This document shows, piece after piece, positions 63,091 to 64,000 of a stretch of DNA of 64,000 nucleotides (position 1 is its first letter; each line of letters begins with the position of its first letter). This DNA comes from an uncultured Lachnospiraceae bacterium (GTDB lineage Bacteria; Bacillota; Clostridia; Lachnospirales; Lachnospiraceae): contig CACWKX010000009.1 in the NCBI GenBank assembly GCA_902761585.1, forward strand, positions 1-64,000, read 5' to 3'. Below the pieces are notes generated by a model. It worked only from the letters and a program-made list of their open reading frames with translations. It was not told the origin of the DNA and searched no databases. Made by a program: the position numbers and the translations under genes.

Positions 63091-64000
63091 TCAGTCAAAG
63101 CGTGTGAGATTGTAGCGCTCAATGAGACTGCAGAGCTTGGCAACGTAGCCTGGATCGGTTGCATAACCGCCAGCCTTGATGATAGAGGCTGCCTTTTTAT
63201 AATCTTTTTCACCGGCAAGACCCGTATACCGCAGAACACCCTTTGACTTCTGCGCACCCGTCAGGTAAGCGGAGTGATCAGCGACGCTCTGCGCCCAGCT
63301 CTCGTACTTCCGAAAGTCTGCATAGACAGAGACAAAGGAATTGTTCATGTATTCCAGCGTCTGTTTCTTGTAGGTCGCACCGCTCCACGCGGAAGTCCAG
63401 TTGTTTCCGGAGAGGGTTGCTTTCATGCCGAACAGGTTGCCGGCGTAGATCGCCAGAACCGAGGTGCCGGAGGCACTCTCCAAGATGGCCTGGGCCGTCG
63501 TGACAGATGCCAGGACACCACTCTGCTGCATGTCCGCATGTGCCAGGGCACCGATGGTCTCGATAAAGACTTCGTTTGAGACGACGCTGGCGACCGGCGC
63601 CGTATTGGCGGAAGCGCTTTTCGCCACATTGGTAATCAGTGCGCCTTCTGCATCGAAGCGGTAGTACTTCTTCTTGATTTTTACCTTCTGGCTTCGGTAG
63701 GCAGCCCCAATTGTGCCGGTCTTGCCGGTGGGCCGGAAGTAGTATTTTTTGCCATCGATGGTCTTCCATCCGGTCACAAGTCTTCCGCGGTATTTGAGAG
63801 CTCCGGTCTCGGAGAAGTAGAAAAGCTTCCTGCCGATCGCTGTCAGACCAGAGGCCTTCGTCCCGTCCGGATGATAATAGTAGCGGTGTCTGCCTGCAAT
63901 GATCCAGCCTGTTCTCTGACTGCCGACCACACCCTTCTTCCCGGTCGTATTGAAGAAATAGTAGACACCATCCACCTTCCGGAAGCCAGTTCGAAGCGCA
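63091..64000 (-). CDS. Cell-wall glucosaminidase with choline-binding-type repeats (5' end cut)
   Basis: The minus-strand frame is open to the right edge, so the N-terminus is missing; 303 residues are visible. The first part has repeats of about 20 residues of the choline/cell-wall-binding type (KVDGVYYFFNTTGKKG, AGRHRYYYHPDGTKASG, IGRKLFYFSETGALKYRG, IDGKKYYFRPTGKTG). The second half (about 150 residues from the C-terminus) is a glucosaminidase domain: AHADMQQSGVLASVTTAQAILES with the catalytic Glu, then AGNLFGMKA and YATDPGYVAKLCSLIERYNL. It likely cleaves peptidoglycan at the cell surface. Confidence 0.9.
   Translation of the reverse strand, partial: ALRTGFRKVDGVYYFFNTTGKKGVVGSQRTGWIIAGRHRYYYHPDGTKASGLTAIGRKLFYFSETGALKYRGRLVTGWKTIDGKKYYFRPTGKTGTIGAAYRSQKVKIKKKYYRFDAEGALITNVAKSASANTAPVASVVSNEVFIETIGALAHADMQQSGVLASVTTAQAILESASGTSVLAIYAGNLFGMKATLSGNNWTSAWSGATYKKQTLEYMNNSFVSVYADFRKYESWAQSVADHSAYLTGAQKSKGVLRYTGLAGEKDYKKAASIIKAGGYATDPGYVAKLCSLIERYNLTRFD

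Overview
The window looks like chromosome from a low- to mid-GC Gram-positive anaerobe of the Clostridia, most likely family Lachnospiraceae. The evidence is the strong AGGAGG-type ribosome sites, paired type I signal peptidases, an LTA synthase-like enzyme, choline-binding-type repeats on a wall hydrolase, a SpaA-domain surface protein with a C-terminal sorting signal, and small families (DUF5688, DUF5662, the DUF512 radical SAM protein next to der and plsY) that I associate with Lachnospiraceae. The genus cannot be fixed from sequence alone. No prophage, insertion sequence, CRISPR array or rRNA was seen.

Layout: 1-2.9 kb holds a cut-off gene, a degenerate sirtuin-like protein, hisH, hisF and ung. 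3.1-9.5 kb is a two-gene unit of a DUF5688 protein and an 1804-residue surface adhesin (thioester-like domain plus about 12 SpaA repeats). 9.6-20.3 kb carries tRNA-Arg(CCG), an SH3 membrane protein, rluF, ligA, metA, a CobW-like/C39-like/Cys-rich cluster, folT under a tetrahydrofolate riboswitch, an apparently inactive GH13 protein and a DUF5662 protein. 20.2-24.2 kb is a methionine uptake locus (LysR regulator, metN-metI, metQ with its own promoter). 24.4-31.0 kb, on the minus strand, holds a TetR regulator, an RluA synthase and a complete polyamine importer operon (puuR-like, potA, potB, potC, potD). 31.1-37.8 kb has a lactonase, aroC, a rhomboid-like zinc-motif protein, an LTA synthase-like protein and an AraC regulator.

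37.8-44.5 kb is a galactoside uptake and hydrolysis operon (binding protein, two permeases, GH2 beta-galactosidase; no ATPase in the cluster). 44.6-49.8 kb is the conserved rplS-lepB-rbgA-lepB2-rnhB-yraN-yfiH block, followed by prs on the minus strand. 51.4-54.8 kb is DUF512-der-plsY. 54.8-57.9 kb is a TrpXYZ-type ABC importer with an internal promoter and a candidate attenuator. 58.0-60.5 kb is a one-carbon cluster (metF, fchA, folD), then a patatin, NADP-type gdhA, and a cut-off cell-wall glucosaminidase at the right edge.

The recurring theme is nutrient capture: folate (riboswitch-folT plus metF, fchA, folD), methionine (metA, metNIQ), polyamines, galactosides and probably an aromatic amino acid. 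The most unusual observations are a second signal peptidase whose catalytic lysine is arginine, a GH13 protein lacking its nucleophile, three ABC binding proteins with no lipobox (two sharing an acidic tail), mutually exclusive hairpins inside the TrpXYZ-like operon, and a palindromic intergenic repeat present twice.
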